This document shows, one piece after another, positions 42,281 to 50,764 of a stretch of DNA of 64,000 bases. The DNA lies in NCBI GenBank assembly GCA_030652255.1, contig JAUSAZ010000097.1:124001-188000 (forward strand). The letters run 5' to 3'. The notes under the pieces are model-generated. The model saw only the letters and a program-made list of their open reading frames with translations, was not told the DNA's origin and did not search any database. The DNA is from Myxococcales bacterium (GTDB lineage Bacteria > Myxococcota_A > Polyangia > Polyangiales > Ga0077539). Made by a program: the position numbers and the translations under genes. Within the stretch, counting starts at the first letter, position 1. The number at the start of each line of letters is the position of its first letter.

Positions 42281-44083
42281 TCAGCCCGGGGTGATGAGCT
42301 GCAGGTCGAGGCCGCCGGGGTACATGTACGAGGTGTACCGGGCGATGCCGTAGACCTTCACGCCGATGGGCTGGCCGTTGGACGAGCGCAGCCGGTGGGG
42401 CCCGCTGGTGATGGGCAGGGTGAAGACGCTCATGGTGCCCACCGGGGACATCGATCCGCGGAAGGGCATGTCGTCCATGATGAGCTCGGTGCCCGCGGGG
42501 GCCACGACGTTGATGAAGTTCTGGGGGTAGGTCTGCGGCACGTAGAAGTCGTAGCTGGTGCGGTACTGCTGCACCGGGACCTCGAAGACCATCGCGGGGT
42601 CGCCCGCGGTGAGGCCGCTGCCCGCGGGCCCCTGGCCGAGCATGAACTGCGACACCAGCAGCGCCCCGGTGCCCGTCACGCGGAAGTTCACGTTGCTCTG
42701 GAACTCGATCATCTGACCGGCCTGCAGCGTGACGGCAGCGCGGGCGCTCGGCGGGTCGAAGGTGAGCTGGTTGCCGTCGGCCTGCGACACGATGCGCACC
42801 AGCGCGGGCACGCCGGGGCCGCGGTCGCGGAGGGCCGAGACCACGTAGTCGCGCCCCCAGGTCTCGTTGGGGAAGAGCTGCTCCTCGAGGTGGTCGCAGG
42901 CCGGGCGGCCGGCGGGCACCGTGGCGCAGTCGTGGCCCACGAAGACCGCGATGGGCTGGTTGGACTCGATGGCCGTGCCGGTGAGGTCGCCGGCCCCTTC
43001 GCCGGAGAGCTGGAGCACGTCGCCGGCGTTGAGGGTGAAGGTGCGCTCCTGGCCCGCGCGCATCGCCGGCACGCCGGGGCCCGCGGAGGTGTTGCCCGTG
43101 GGGCGCACGGTGACCTCGGTGGTCTCGCCCGTGACGGCCACGATGGAGACGAAGCCGCCGACGGTCTCGCCGCTGAGCGCGCTGTACACGTTGGGCCAGG
43201 TGGAGACGAGGTAGCGGCGGGTGAGCACGCCCTGCGGGAGCAGCAGCGAGGCGTCGTTGGTGAAGGAGAAGTACCCCCCGGTGCGCTCGTAGGTGAGGGG
43301 GTTGAACTGGTACGCCGCGATGGGGCCGTTGCTGCGCACGTGGTACGCGCCGCCGCGCCGGATGACCGAGCTCGCCGGGCTGGCCGTCGCGTCGGGGCAG
43401 GGGCTGCCGTCGGCGCGGCAGCCGCGGTTGGCGGGGTTGAGCTGCACCAGCTCGGACACCCACGGGAGGTTGATGGTCTCGATGGCGCCCGGCGCGAGGT
43501 CGACCTCCCGGGGGGCCGTGAGGGCGCCGCCGGTGATGGTGGCGTGCACCTCGTAGCCCTGCGGGTTGGAGAGCACCACCGCGAAGGAGAAGCGCGGGTC
43601 GAGGGCGGTGTTGGAGGTGACCGTGGGCCAGTAGTCGCAGCCCAGGTACGAGCGGCCGGTGGAGCTCGCCGAGCAGCGGTCGACGCACACGCCGCTGTTG
43701 CAGCTCTCGCCGTTGGCGGCGTTGCAGGTGGCGCCGTCGATCCACCGGGCGCCGTCGGTGCTGCAGGTCTGCACCTGCTGGGGCGAGGCCGGGTTGCAGC
43801 GCGACGCGCCGGGCGTGCAGGTGCGGCAGCCGACGTTGGGCACGCACGACCCCGCGGGGGCCACGCAGGCCTGGCGGTCGACGATCTGCCCCGCGGCGTC
43901 GCAGGTGTAGCGCTCGTTGCCGTTGCAATAGACCCGCCCCTGGTCGCAGGGGCCCACGGGGCCCACGTCGCCGGTGGCGCCGCCGCCGTCGCGGACGATG
44001 CGCGTGAAGCGCTGGTCGTCGGCCGAGCAGGCGGCCGTGAGGCCCAGGGCCGAGAGCGAAAGGAGGCAAAGCATCGCGCGCAT
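42281..44083 (-). CDS. IgGFc-binding-type lipoprotein with Cys-rich N-terminal region
   Basis: A 600-residue lipoprotein: MRAMLCLLSLSALGLTAACS gives a lipobox near residue 19 (TAAC). Residues about 40-125 are Cys-rich short modules (CDQGRVYCNGNERYTCDAAG, CTPGASRCNPASPQQVQTCS). Residues about 135-590 correspond to the IgGFc_binding N-terminal-like domain (YWPTVTSNTALDPRFSFAVV, GGYFSFTNDASLLLPQGVLT, FVGHDCATVPAG). This domain is shared with animal FCGBP but is widespread in myxobacteria, where its ligand is unknown; antibody binding should not be assumed. ATG 44083 is used; ATG 44074 would shorten the signal slightly. It is divergent from the amidohydrolase gene. Confidence 0.85.
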   Translation of the reverse strand: MRAMLCLLSLSALGLTAACSADDQRFTRIVRDGGGATGDVGPVGPCDQGRVYCNGNERYTCDAAGQIVDRQACVAPAGSCVPNVGCRTCTPGASRCNPASPQQVQTCSTDGARWIDGATCNAANGESCNSGVCVDRCSASSTGRSYLGCDYWPTVTSNTALDPRFSFAVVLSNPQGYEVHATITGGALTAPREVDLAPGAIETINLPWVSELVQLNPANRGCRADGSPCPDATASPASSVIRRGGAYHVRSNGPIAAYQFNPLTYERTGGYFSFTNDASLLLPQGVLTRRYLVSTWPNVYSALSGETVGGFVSIVAVTGETTEVTVRPTGNTSAGPGVPAMRAGQERTFTLNAGDVLQLSGEGAGDLTGTAIESNQPIAVFVGHDCATVPAGRPACDHLEEQLFPNETWGRDYVVSALRDRGPGVPALVRIVSQADGNQLTFDPPSARAAVTLQAGQMIEFQSNVNFRVTGTGALLVSQFMLGQGPAGSGLTAGDPAMVFEVPVQQYRTSYDFYVPQTYPQNFINVVAPAGTELIMDDMPFRGSMSPVGTMSVFTLPITSGPHRLRSSNGQPIGVKVYGIARYTSYMYPGGLDLQLITPG

Positions 44084-44174
44084 GGGAGGGACTTCTACCG
44101 CAGCCCGAACGCGCCCGTCCACGCGAGGGCGTTGCCCTGTGACGGCCACCACGGGCATTCTCGGGCCCGACCTC

Positions 44175-45518
44175 ATGGACCTGCTCCTCCGCGGCGGAAC
44201 CCTCGTCACCTGCGACCCCGACGACCGCGTCACGCCCGGCGCCATGTGGATCTCCGACGGCCGCATCGCCGCGATGGGCGACGACGCCGCCGCGCAGGCG
44301 GTCGCCTCGGGCCGCTCGCTGCGGGTGCTCGACGTGGGCGGGTGCGCCGTGGTGCCCGGCTTCGTGCAGGCCCACGTGCACCTCTGCCAGACCCTCTTCC
44401 GCGGCATGGGCGACGACCTGCCGCTGCTCGCCTGGCTGCAGGAGCGCATCTGGCCGCTGGAGGCCGCCCACGACCCGCGGTCGCTGCGCGCGAGCGCCGA
44501 CCTGGGCATCGCCGAGCTCATCAAGGGCGGCACCACCACCGTGCTGGACATGGGCACCGTGCGCCACCACGACGCCGTCTTCGAGGCGCTGCGCGACGCC
44601 GGGCTGCGCGCCGTCTCGGGCAAGACCATGATGGACGCCGGGGAGGGCGTTCCCCCGGGGCTGCGCGAGACCACCGCGGAGAGCCTCGCGGAGAGCGACG
44701 GGCTCTGCGCCCGCTGGCACGGCGCGGCCAACGGGCGGCTGCGCTACGCCTACTCGCCGCGCTTCATCCTGTCGTGCACCGAGCAGCTCTTCCGCGGCTG
44801 CGTCGAGCGGGCGCGGGCGCGCGGGGCGCTGATGCACACCCACGCCTCGGAGCACCCGGGCGAGCGCGACGCGGTGCGCGCGGCGCTCGGCATGGACGAC
44901 GTCGACGCCCTCCACGCGTGGGGCTTCGCGGGCCCCGACGTGGTGGTCGCCCACGGGGTGCAGCTCACCCCGAGGCAGCGCCGGATGATGGGGCGCGAGC
45001 ACACCCGCGTCGCCCACTGCCCGAGCGCCAACCTGAAGCTGGGCTCCGGCATCGCGCGCGTAGCGGGGATGCACCGCGCGGGCATCGTGGTGGGCATCGG
45101 CGCGGACGGCGCGCCGTGCAACAACAACCTCGACGCGCTGCACGAGATGCGGCTCGCGTCGCTGCTGGCGAAGCGCTTCGGCGACACCGGGGCGCTGCCC
45201 GCGGCGCGGGTGCTGCGCATGGCCACCATCGACGGCGCGAGGGCCCTCGGCATCGCCGACGAGGTGGGCTCCCTCGAGGTCGGCAAGCGCGCCGACGTGA
45301 CGGTGATCGACCTGTCGGCGACGCACATCGAGCCCTGGGGCGCGGCCCCGGCGCGGGTCGTGTACGCGGCGCAGTCCCGGGACGTGCGCCACGTGGTGGT
45401 CGACGGGCGGGTGCTGCTGCACGACGGGCGGCTCACCACGCTGGACGAGGCGGAGGTGCGGGCGAACGCGCGGGCCGAGGCGGTGGCGGTGCGCCAGCGC
45501 GCGGGCGTCACCGGCTGA
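44175..45518 (+). CDS. Metal-dependent amidohydrolase, MtaD/8-oxoguanine-deaminase-like
   Basis: A 447-residue deaminase of the amidohydrolase superfamily, probably acting on a purine-type base or thioadenosine. The metal site is visible: HVHLCQ (His67, His69), HTHASEHPGE, VAHGVQL, and GIGADGAPCNNNLD. The last resembles the SAH/MTA deaminase and atrazine chlorohydrolase (TrzN) group. N- and C-terminal strands make the composite beta-sandwich that flanks the barrel (MDLLLRGGTL at the start, VVVDGRVLLHDGR at the end). ATG 44175 is chosen; GTG 44139 is a possible alternative. The YafJ-like amidotransferase follows in 14 bp, and the two likely form an operon. Exact substrate cannot be told. Confidence 0.88.
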   Translation: MDLLLRGGTLVTCDPDDRVTPGAMWISDGRIAAMGDDAAAQAVASGRSLRVLDVGGCAVVPGFVQAHVHLCQTLFRGMGDDLPLLAWLQERIWPLEAAHDPRSLRASADLGIAELIKGGTTTVLDMGTVRHHDAVFEALRDAGLRAVSGKTMMDAGEGVPPGLRETTAESLAESDGLCARWHGAANGRLRYAYSPRFILSCTEQLFRGCVERARARGALMHTHASEHPGERDAVRAALGMDDVDALHAWGFAGPDVVVAHGVQLTPRQRRMMGREHTRVAHCPSANLKLGSGIARVAGMHRAGIVVGIGADGAPCNNNLDALHEMRLASLLAKRFGDTGALPAARVLRMATIDGARALGIADEVGSLEVGKRADVTVIDLSATHIEPWGAAPARVVYAAQSRDVRHVVVDGRVLLHDGRLTTLDEAEVRANARAEAVAVRQRAGVTG

Positions 45519-45532
45519 GGAGAGACACGACG

Positions 45533-46315
45533 GTGTGCGAGCTGCTCGGGATGGACTGCAACACCCCCACGGACATCTTGTTCTCGTTTACGGGCTTCTC
45601 GCAGCGCGGCGGGCGCACGGGGCCGCACGGCGACGGGTGGGGCCTGGTCTTCTACGAGGGCAAGGCGGTGCGGGCCTTCCTCGACGCCTCGCCCTGCGCC
45701 GAGAGCCCCCTCGCGAGCTTCGTGTGCAGCCACGCCATCAAGACGATGACGGCGGTGTCGCACATCCGGAAGAAGACCCGCGGGAGGGTGAAGCTCGCCA
45801 ACACGCACCCCTTCGTGCGCGAGCTCTGGGGCCGCGCCTGGGTGTTCGCCCACAACGGCACGCTGCGGGGGCAGCCGAGGGTGAAGACCGGGCGCTTCGT
45901 GCCCATCGGCGACACCGACAGCGAGCGGGCGTTCTGCGCCCTCATGAACCGCGTGGCCCGGCGATTCCCGACGGAGCCCGACGACCCCGCGACGCTGTGG
46001 TCGTACATCGCCCGGGTCGCCGGGGAGATCGGCCGGCGCGGGACCTTCAACTTCATCCTGGCCAACGGCGAGGCCCTCTTCGCGCGCTGCGACACGAAGC
46101 TGTGCTTCATCGAGCGCCGCGCCCCCTTCGGCAAGGCGACGCTCAAGGACCACGACGTGAGCGTCGACTTCGGCGCCGTCACCACGCCGCGCGACCGGGT
46201 CGCCGTGGTGGCCACCGCGCCGCTCACCGTCGACGAAGTGTGGACCCACGGCGAGCCGGGCACCCTCTGGGTGTTCCGCAAGGGGCGCCTCGCCGCCACG
46301 CTGCGCAGCGTGTAG
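45533..46315 (+). CDS. yafJ: Class II glutamine amidotransferase, YafJ family
   Basis: A 260-residue single-domain enzyme. After GTG removal the catalytic Cys is residue 2 (MCELLGMDCNTPTDILFSF). The core reads GGRTGPHGDGWGLVFYEGKA, then LANTHPFVRELWGRAWVFAH, and the substrate pocket region PIGDTDSERAFCAL. This is close in wording to E. coli YafJ over most of the length. YafJ's reaction is not firmly known; the related EgtC acts on gamma-glutamyl peptides. The Shine-Dalgarno GAGGAGAG (near 45517) is well placed. It follows the amidohydrolase by 14 bp, hinting at a shared nitrogen-metabolic role. Confidence 0.92.
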   Translation: MCELLGMDCNTPTDILFSFTGFSQRGGRTGPHGDGWGLVFYEGKAVRAFLDASPCAESPLASFVCSHAIKTMTAVSHIRKKTRGRVKLANTHPFVRELWGRAWVFAHNGTLRGQPRVKTGRFVPIGDTDSERAFCALMNRVARRFPTEPDDPATLWSYIARVAGEIGRRGTFNFILANGEALFARCDTKLCFIERRAPFGKATLKDHDVSVDFGAVTTPRDRVAVVATAPLTVDEVWTHGEPGTLWVFRKGRLAATLRSV

Positions 46316-46330
46316 GGCCCGAGCGGGCGC

Positions 46331-46966
46331 TCAGAAGGTCGGAGGGGGTTCGTACACGCAGCCGAAGCGGCCGTTGCGGGGCACGCAGCGCGCGATCATC
46401 CCCGGCTGCGGGGGGCAGAGCCGGGTGTGGTCCTGCGGGGCGCAGGCGTCGCCGGGGTAGGAGCACGCCCATCCGCCGGGGGTGCACTGCCGGCCGGAGA
46501 TGTACTCCACGCAGCGACCCAGGCGCCCCCGGCGGCAGTCCCACTGCGTGCGGCAGGTCGCCGGCACGCAGGCGCGCTGCGGAAACGGGAGCATCTGCGT
46601 GTCCGCGCAGCGGTGCCCCGGGGGGCACTCGCCGTCGTTGCGGCAGCCCGCGCGGAGGCAGGTGTTGAGCCGGTGCGTCGCGCGCCACGCCTGCCCGTCC
46701 GGGCAGTCGCGAAACACCCGGCTGTACTGGGCCTCCATGCCCGACGTGAAGCAGTACCCGCCGGGGCACTCGGCGTCGGTGAGGCACAGGATGTCCGTGC
46801 TGGGCGGCATCGGGATCGACGACGGCGGCGGCCCGGCGTCCACCTCGCGGGGGCCGGTGTCGAGGGTCACGCCCGCGTCGATGCGCCGGACGTAGCGGCG
46901 CCGGTGCCGACGGCAGCCGAGGTCGGCGAGGAGCAGCAGGGCGATCAGGGCGAGGCGCCAGGGCAT
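46331..46966 (-). CDS. Cys-rich lipoprotein of unknown function
   Basis: A 211-residue protein with a lipoprotein signal (WRLALIALLLLADLGC, lipobox DLGC). A basic stretch (RRHRRRYVRR) follows at once, then a Pro/Asp linker and about 16 Cys in paired spacing (ECPGGYC, CRNDGECPPGHRC, CRTQWDCRRGRLGRC, CTPGGWACSYPGDAC). The Cys pairs are reminiscent of the lipoproteins at 11638 and 42281, but the order differs. No catalytic motif is seen. It ends 15 bp from the convergent YafJ-like gene and lies 31 bp downstream of sdhB on the same strand. Disulphide-rich surface protein is the likely nature. Confidence 0.78.
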   Translation of the reverse strand: MPWRLALIALLLLADLGCRRHRRRYVRRIDAGVTLDTGPREVDAGPPPSSIPMPPSTDILCLTDAECPGGYCFTSGMEAQYSRVFRDCPDGQAWRATHRLNTCLRAGCRNDGECPPGHRCADTQMLPFPQRACVPATCRTQWDCRRGRLGRCVEYISGRQCTPGGWACSYPGDACAPQDHTRLCPPQPGMIARCVPRNGRFGCVYEPPPTF

Positions 46967-46997
46967 CGGTGCGGGTGTGAGCGTGCGGCGCAGGCTC

Positions 46998-47756
46998 TCA
47001 GGCCTTGAGCAGCCAGCCGAAGAGGGCGCGCTTGATGGTCTCGCGGCCCATCACGGAGATGGACTCGGTGAGGGGGATGCCCTTGGGGCAGACCTGCACG
47101 CAGTTCTGCGCCTTGCCGCACTCGGAGATGCCGCCGACGCCCATGAGGGCGTCGAGGCGCCCGCCGGCCTGCATCCGACCCGACGGGTGCATGTTGTAGA
47201 GCCGCACCAGCGAGATCACCTGCGGGCCCATGAAGTCCGAGCGGTCGTTGTAGTTGGGGCACGCCTCGACGCAGCAGCCGCAGGTCATGCAGCGCGAGAG
47301 CGGGTACATCACCTCCTGGTCTTCCTGCGCGACCTTCGGGCCCGCGCCGAGCTGGTGCGAGCCGTCGATCTCGATCCACGCCTTCACGGTGCGCAGCGCG
47401 TCGAACATCCGCTGGCGGTCGACCACCAGGTCGCGCTCGCGGGGAAACTTCGTCAGCGGCTCGAGGGTGATGGTCTCGCCGTTGGGCGAGAGCTCCTTCA
47501 CGAGCGCGCTGCACGCCTGCCGCGCGCGGCCGTTGATGACCATCGTGCAGGCGCCGCAGACCTCCTCCAGGCACGAGGCCTCCCAGTTCACGGGGGTGGT
47601 GCCCCGCCCGTCGGCGGTGGTGGGGTGCTTCTGGATCTCCATCAGGCAGGAGATCACGTTCATCATCGGCTTGCGCGCGACCTTGAACTCCTCCCAGCGC
47701 GAGGCGCCGCCCGCCTCGCCGCGCTTGATCTTCAGGGTGACGGTGTCGGTGGCCAT
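46998..47756 (-). CDS. sdhB: Succinate dehydrogenase/fumarate reductase iron-sulphur subunit
   Basis: A 252-residue subunit with three clusters. The [2Fe-2S] domain has CLEEVCGACTMVINGRARQAC. The second domain holds CMTCGCCVEACPNY ([4Fe-4S]) and CGKAQNCVQVCPKGIPLTES ([3Fe-4S] plus shared ligands). It passes electrons from FAD in SdhA to the haems of SdhC. It shares the A of TGATG with the sdhA stop, so the two are coupled. Position after sdhC and sdhA and similarity to the type B enzymes are consistent. The 252-residue length is usual. Confidence 0.95.
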   Translation of the reverse strand: MATDTVTLKIKRGEAGGASRWEEFKVARKPMMNVISCLMEIQKHPTTADGRGTTPVNWEASCLEEVCGACTMVINGRARQACSALVKELSPNGETITLEPLTKFPRERDLVVDRQRMFDALRTVKAWIEIDGSHQLGAGPKVAQEDQEVMYPLSRCMTCGCCVEACPNYNDRSDFMGPQVISLVRLYNMHPSGRMQAGGRLDALMGVGGISECGKAQNCVQVCPKGIPLTESISVMGRETIKRALFGWLLKA

Positions 47757-49798
47757 CAGCTCACTCCATCGGGGGTGTTCGGGGAGGGGGTCGCACCCGC
47801 GACGTCCGACGGGTGCGTGGTGGCGGCGGGCTTCGTCGCCGCGGCGACCTTCCCGTAGTCACGCCGGGCGAGCGGCTCGAGCGACACGTCCACGCCCTCG
47901 TAGCTGAGCGTGGGCCCCTCGCCGTTGAAGGTGGCTAGGGTGGTCTTGAGCCATCGCGCGTCGTCGCGACCCACGGCCGCGGGGTCGTCGGGGTGCAGCT
48001 CCGGGTCGAGCGCGGGCTTGTAGTGCGCCCCGCGGCACTCCTCGCGCTCGCGCGCCCCCTTGGTGATGAGCTCGGCCAGCGCGAGCATCCCGTCGAGGTG
48101 GCGCAGGAAGACCGTCGGCTGGTTGATGGTCCCCTTCGCGCCGGGGTCGAGCGCGGCGGCCTTCTTCCAGTCGGCCTTCATGTCCTGAAGCGACGCGAGC
48201 ACCCCGTCGAGCTCGGTGTTGTGGCGCTCGACGGTGACCTTCTGGAGCATCATCTCGCCCAGCTTCTCGTGCAGCTGGTAGGGGTTCACGGGGAAGTCCG
48301 CGCCGGTACGCTTCCCGAGCGCGGCGTACTCGTCCACGCGGCGCTTGTGCTCCGTCTCGAAGAGCGACGAGGAGAGGTCGAAGGCGCTCTTCGACTGGGA
48401 CTCGCGCCACGTCGCCATGGCCGGTCCGGTGACCATCCCGCCGTAGATGCACGAGAGCAGGGAGTTGGCGCCGAGGCGGTTTGCGCCGTGGTACTGGTAG
48501 TCCGACTCGCCGGTGGCGTAGAGCCCGGGGATGCTCGTGGCCTGGTTGCGCGCCGAGCCCGGCTTGAGCGACCCGTCGGCGCCCTTCTCGAAGTCGACCC
48601 ACAGGCCGCCCATCGAGTAGTGCACCGCGGGGAAGATCTTCATCGGGTTCTCGTAGGGGTCGGCCCCGGCGAACTTCTCGTAGATCTCCAGCACGCCTTC
48701 GAGCTTCTTGCGCACGGCGCTCTTGCCCGCCGCGGTCTTGCAGAGGTGCGTCACGTCCAGGTAGGCGGCCTGCTCCCCCTCGGCGCTGTAGCCCTCGTGG
48801 ATGACCGTGCGGAAGATCTCGCGCGACGCGATGTCCCGCGGCACCAGGTTGCGGTACCTGGGATAGCGCTCTTCGAGGAAGTAGTACCGCTCGGACTCGG
48901 GGATGTCCCGGCCATGGCGGCGGTCGTTGCGGTCTCTCGGCACCCAGACGCGGCCGCCTTCGCCGCGCACGCTCTCGGAGATGAGCCGCAATTTATCGGC
49001 CGCGGGGATGGCCGTCGGGTGCACCTGGATGAACTCGCCGTTGGCGTAGATCGCGCCCTGCTTGTAGGCGATGGCGGCGGCAGCGCCGGTGTTGATGATG
49101 GAGTTGGTGCTGCGCCCGAACACCAGCCCGGGGCCGCCGGTGGCGAGGCACACCGCGTCGCCGCGGAAGGCGCGCATCTCGCCGTTCTTGAGGTCCTGCG
49201 CGACCACGCCGCGGCACACGCCGCCGTCGTCGAGCACGAGGCCCGCGAGGTCCCAGAACTCGAACTTCCGCACCATCTTCTCGCCCGGGACCGTGACCCC
49301 GCGCTCGTCCTCGACGTCGAGGGTCTCGTAGCGCCGCACCTGCTCGTCGAGCGCGTAGAGCAGCTGCTGCCCGGTGGTGGCGCCGGCGAAGGCCGTGCGG
49401 TGGAAGAGGGTTCCGCCGAAGCGCCGGAAGTCGAGGTTGCCCTCCGGGGTGCGGTTGAAGGGCACCCCCATCCGGTCGAGCATGAACACGATCCCCGGCG
49501 CCGCGTCTGCCATGCCCTTGCACGGGGGCTGGTTGGCGAGGAAATCCCCGCCCTTCACGGTCTCGTAGAAGTGCGTGTAGGGCGAGTCGCCCTCGCCCTT
49601 CACGTTCACCGACGCGTTGATGCCCCCTTGGGCGCACACCGAGTGCGAGCGCTTCACGGGCACCAGCGAGAGCAGGTCGACCGGCACGCCCGCCTCGCAG
49701 AGCTTGATCACGGTCATGAGCCCGCCGAGGCCGCCGCCGACGACGATCGCCCGGCGCACCTGGCCGGACTGCGTGAGGATCGAGGACTTCGCTGCCAT
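47756..49798 (-). CDS. sdhA: Succinate dehydrogenase/fumarate reductase flavoprotein subunit
   Basis: A 680-residue flavoprotein. The FAD site AIVVGGGLGGLMTVIKL starts at about residue 17. The covalent-flavin His is in RSHSVCAQGGINA, and the substrate loop has HPTAIPAADK and SESVRGEGGRVWVPRDRN. The C-terminal helical domain is present. It oxidises succinate to fumarate with quinone as final acceptor via SdhB and SdhC. Length and gene order resemble type B enzymes of Bacteroidota and Deltaproteobacteria, rather than the SdhABCD enzymes of Proteobacteria. GAAGGGAAG precedes the ATG by 6 nt. sdhB follows with an overlapping start. Confidence 0.96.
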   Translation of the reverse strand: MAAKSSILTQSGQVRRAIVVGGGLGGLMTVIKLCEAGVPVDLLSLVPVKRSHSVCAQGGINASVNVKGEGDSPYTHFYETVKGGDFLANQPPCKGMADAAPGIVFMLDRMGVPFNRTPEGNLDFRRFGGTLFHRTAFAGATTGQQLLYALDEQVRRYETLDVEDERGVTVPGEKMVRKFEFWDLAGLVLDDGGVCRGVVAQDLKNGEMRAFRGDAVCLATGGPGLVFGRSTNSIINTGAAAAIAYKQGAIYANGEFIQVHPTAIPAADKLRLISESVRGEGGRVWVPRDRNDRRHGRDIPESERYYFLEERYPRYRNLVPRDIASREIFRTVIHEGYSAEGEQAAYLDVTHLCKTAAGKSAVRKKLEGVLEIYEKFAGADPYENPMKIFPAVHYSMGGLWVDFEKGADGSLKPGSARNQATSIPGLYATGESDYQYHGANRLGANSLLSCIYGGMVTGPAMATWRESQSKSAFDLSSSLFETEHKRRVDEYAALGKRTGADFPVNPYQLHEKLGEMMLQKVTVERHNTELDGVLASLQDMKADWKKAAALDPGAKGTINQPTVFLRHLDGMLALAELITKGAREREECRGAHYKPALDPELHPDDPAAVGRDDARWLKTTLATFNGEGPTLSYEGVDVSLEPLARRDYGKVAAATKPAATTHPSDVAGATPSPNTPDGVS

Positions 49799-49882
49799 CC
49801 GGTGCTTCCCTTCAGAGGGGGGCGAGCGGTGCCGTCACCGCGCGACCGGCGCGCCGGTGCCTTGCGTGACTCGCCGCTGGGT

Positions 49883-50653
49883 TCAGGTGTTGAGGCCCAC
49901 AAGGTATAGGCGCGCGCCGCCGACGTCGACCACGGCGCGCAGCATGTCGGCGTCGCGGCACCCGGCGTCGGGGTCGAAGCCCGGCCACGGGAGCACGCCG
50001 CCGCAGCGGTAGAAGAAGTGCAGCAGTGTGTCGATGCCCACGAGCCAGAGCGCGACGCCCAGCGCGGCACAGAGCACGGCGACGCGGCGCCGGGCGCGGT
50101 CGGACGACGCCAGGCCCCAGGTCTGCGTGGCGGTGGAGAGCCCGTTGGCGAAGTGGAAGACCGACGCCGTCAGTCCGACGACGTAGAGCGCGAACATCCC
50201 GGGCGAGCCGAGCAGCAGCGCGAGGCGTTCGTAGAAGCCCTCCCAGCGCACGGTGCCGAGCGCCTTGGCGGCGCGGAGCTGCCCCAGGTGCACCACCAGG
50301 AAGGCGAAGGCCACGAGCCCGGTGGCGCGCTGCAGCAGGAAGAGCCAGTTGCGGGTGTAGCCGTAGCGCTGGACGTTGAAGCGCGCCTGCGCGGCGAGCA
50401 CGAGGCCGTAGCCGGCGTGGAAGGCGAGCGGGGCGAAGATGGCCGCGACCTCGATGAGCGCGAGGGCGGGGACGCCTTGGATCTCCCCGACGGCGTGGCG
50501 GAAGGCGTCGCGGCCGCGGAGGGCCTGGAGGTTGGTCCAGAGGTGGACCACGAGGAATACCCCGATGGGTAAAACGCCGCAGAGCGAGTGGATGCGTCGG
50601 AGCAGGAAGCGCCGCGGGTCGGCGACGCCGGGCGCGGGCTCGGGTGCGTGCAT
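49883..50653 (-). CDS. sdhC: Succinate dehydrogenase dihaem cytochrome b558-type subunit
   Basis: A 256-residue membrane subunit with five transmembrane helices (VLPIGVFLVVHLWTNLQAL; FAPLAFHAGYGLVLAAQ; LFLLQRATGLVAFAFLVVHL; GMFALYVVGLTASVFHFANG; LCAALGVALWLVGIDTLLHF). His residues in RIHSLCG, VVHLW, FHAGYG, VVHLGQL and VFHFANG suit a two-haem type B anchor, so no separate SdhD is expected or seen. ATG 50653 has no Shine-Dalgarno; an 18-bp perfect palindrome occupies the space just before it. It is the first gene of the sdhCAB operon. Confidence 0.93.
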   Translation of the reverse strand: MHAPEPAPGVADPRRFLLRRIHSLCGVLPIGVFLVVHLWTNLQALRGRDAFRHAVGEIQGVPALALIEVAAIFAPLAFHAGYGLVLAAQARFNVQRYGYTRNWLFLLQRATGLVAFAFLVVHLGQLRAAKALGTVRWEGFYERLALLLGSPGMFALYVVGLTASVFHFANGLSTATQTWGLASSDRARRRVAVLCAALGVALWLVGIDTLLHFFYRCGGVLPWPGFDPDAGCRDADMLRAVVDVGGARLYLVGLNT

Positions 50654-50655
50654 GG

Positions 50656-50673
50656 GGGTCCGTCGACGGACCC
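50656..50673. promoter_or_regulatory. 18-bp perfect palindrome two bases upstream of the sdhC start codon
   Basis: GGGTCCGTCGACGGACCC is its own reverse complement. In the mRNA it would form a hairpin ending 2 nt before ATG 50653, where the ribosome binds. It could be an operator or a translation-limiting hairpin. Confidence 0.6.
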
Positions 50674-50678
50674 GACGG

Positions 50679-50708
50679 GTGTTAGCGGCGCGGCGCGCGA
50701 GGCGTCAA
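50679..50708 (-). promoter_or_regulatory. Candidate promoter of sdhCAB
   Basis: Minus-strand TTGACG (50703-50708), 18-bp spacer and TAACAC (50679-50684). The start would fall near the palindrome at 50656-50673. Confidence 0.45.
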
Positions 50709-50713
50709 GCGCC

Positions 50714-50745
50714 ACGCAGGGGAACAGCCGTCGTCCCCCCTGCGT
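50714..50745 (-). terminator. Possible terminator hairpin after the low-complexity lipoprotein gene
   Basis: ACGCAGGGG (50714-50722) and CCCCTGCGT (50737-50745) form 9-bp perfect arms with a 14-nt loop. It lies just after the stop of the gene at 50765 (minus strand) but has no T-run, so it may stop Rho-dependent or 3'-end processing rather than act alone. Confidence 0.35.
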
Positions 50746-50764
50746 CTCCCCTACCGGTGCGCGC

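Noticed and set aside
42395-46315. A 1306-codon plus-strand frame running into the YafJ gene
   Set aside because: Only its last part (from 45533) is a real gene. Upstream it is antisense to the IgGFc lipoprotein and out of frame with the amidohydrolase.
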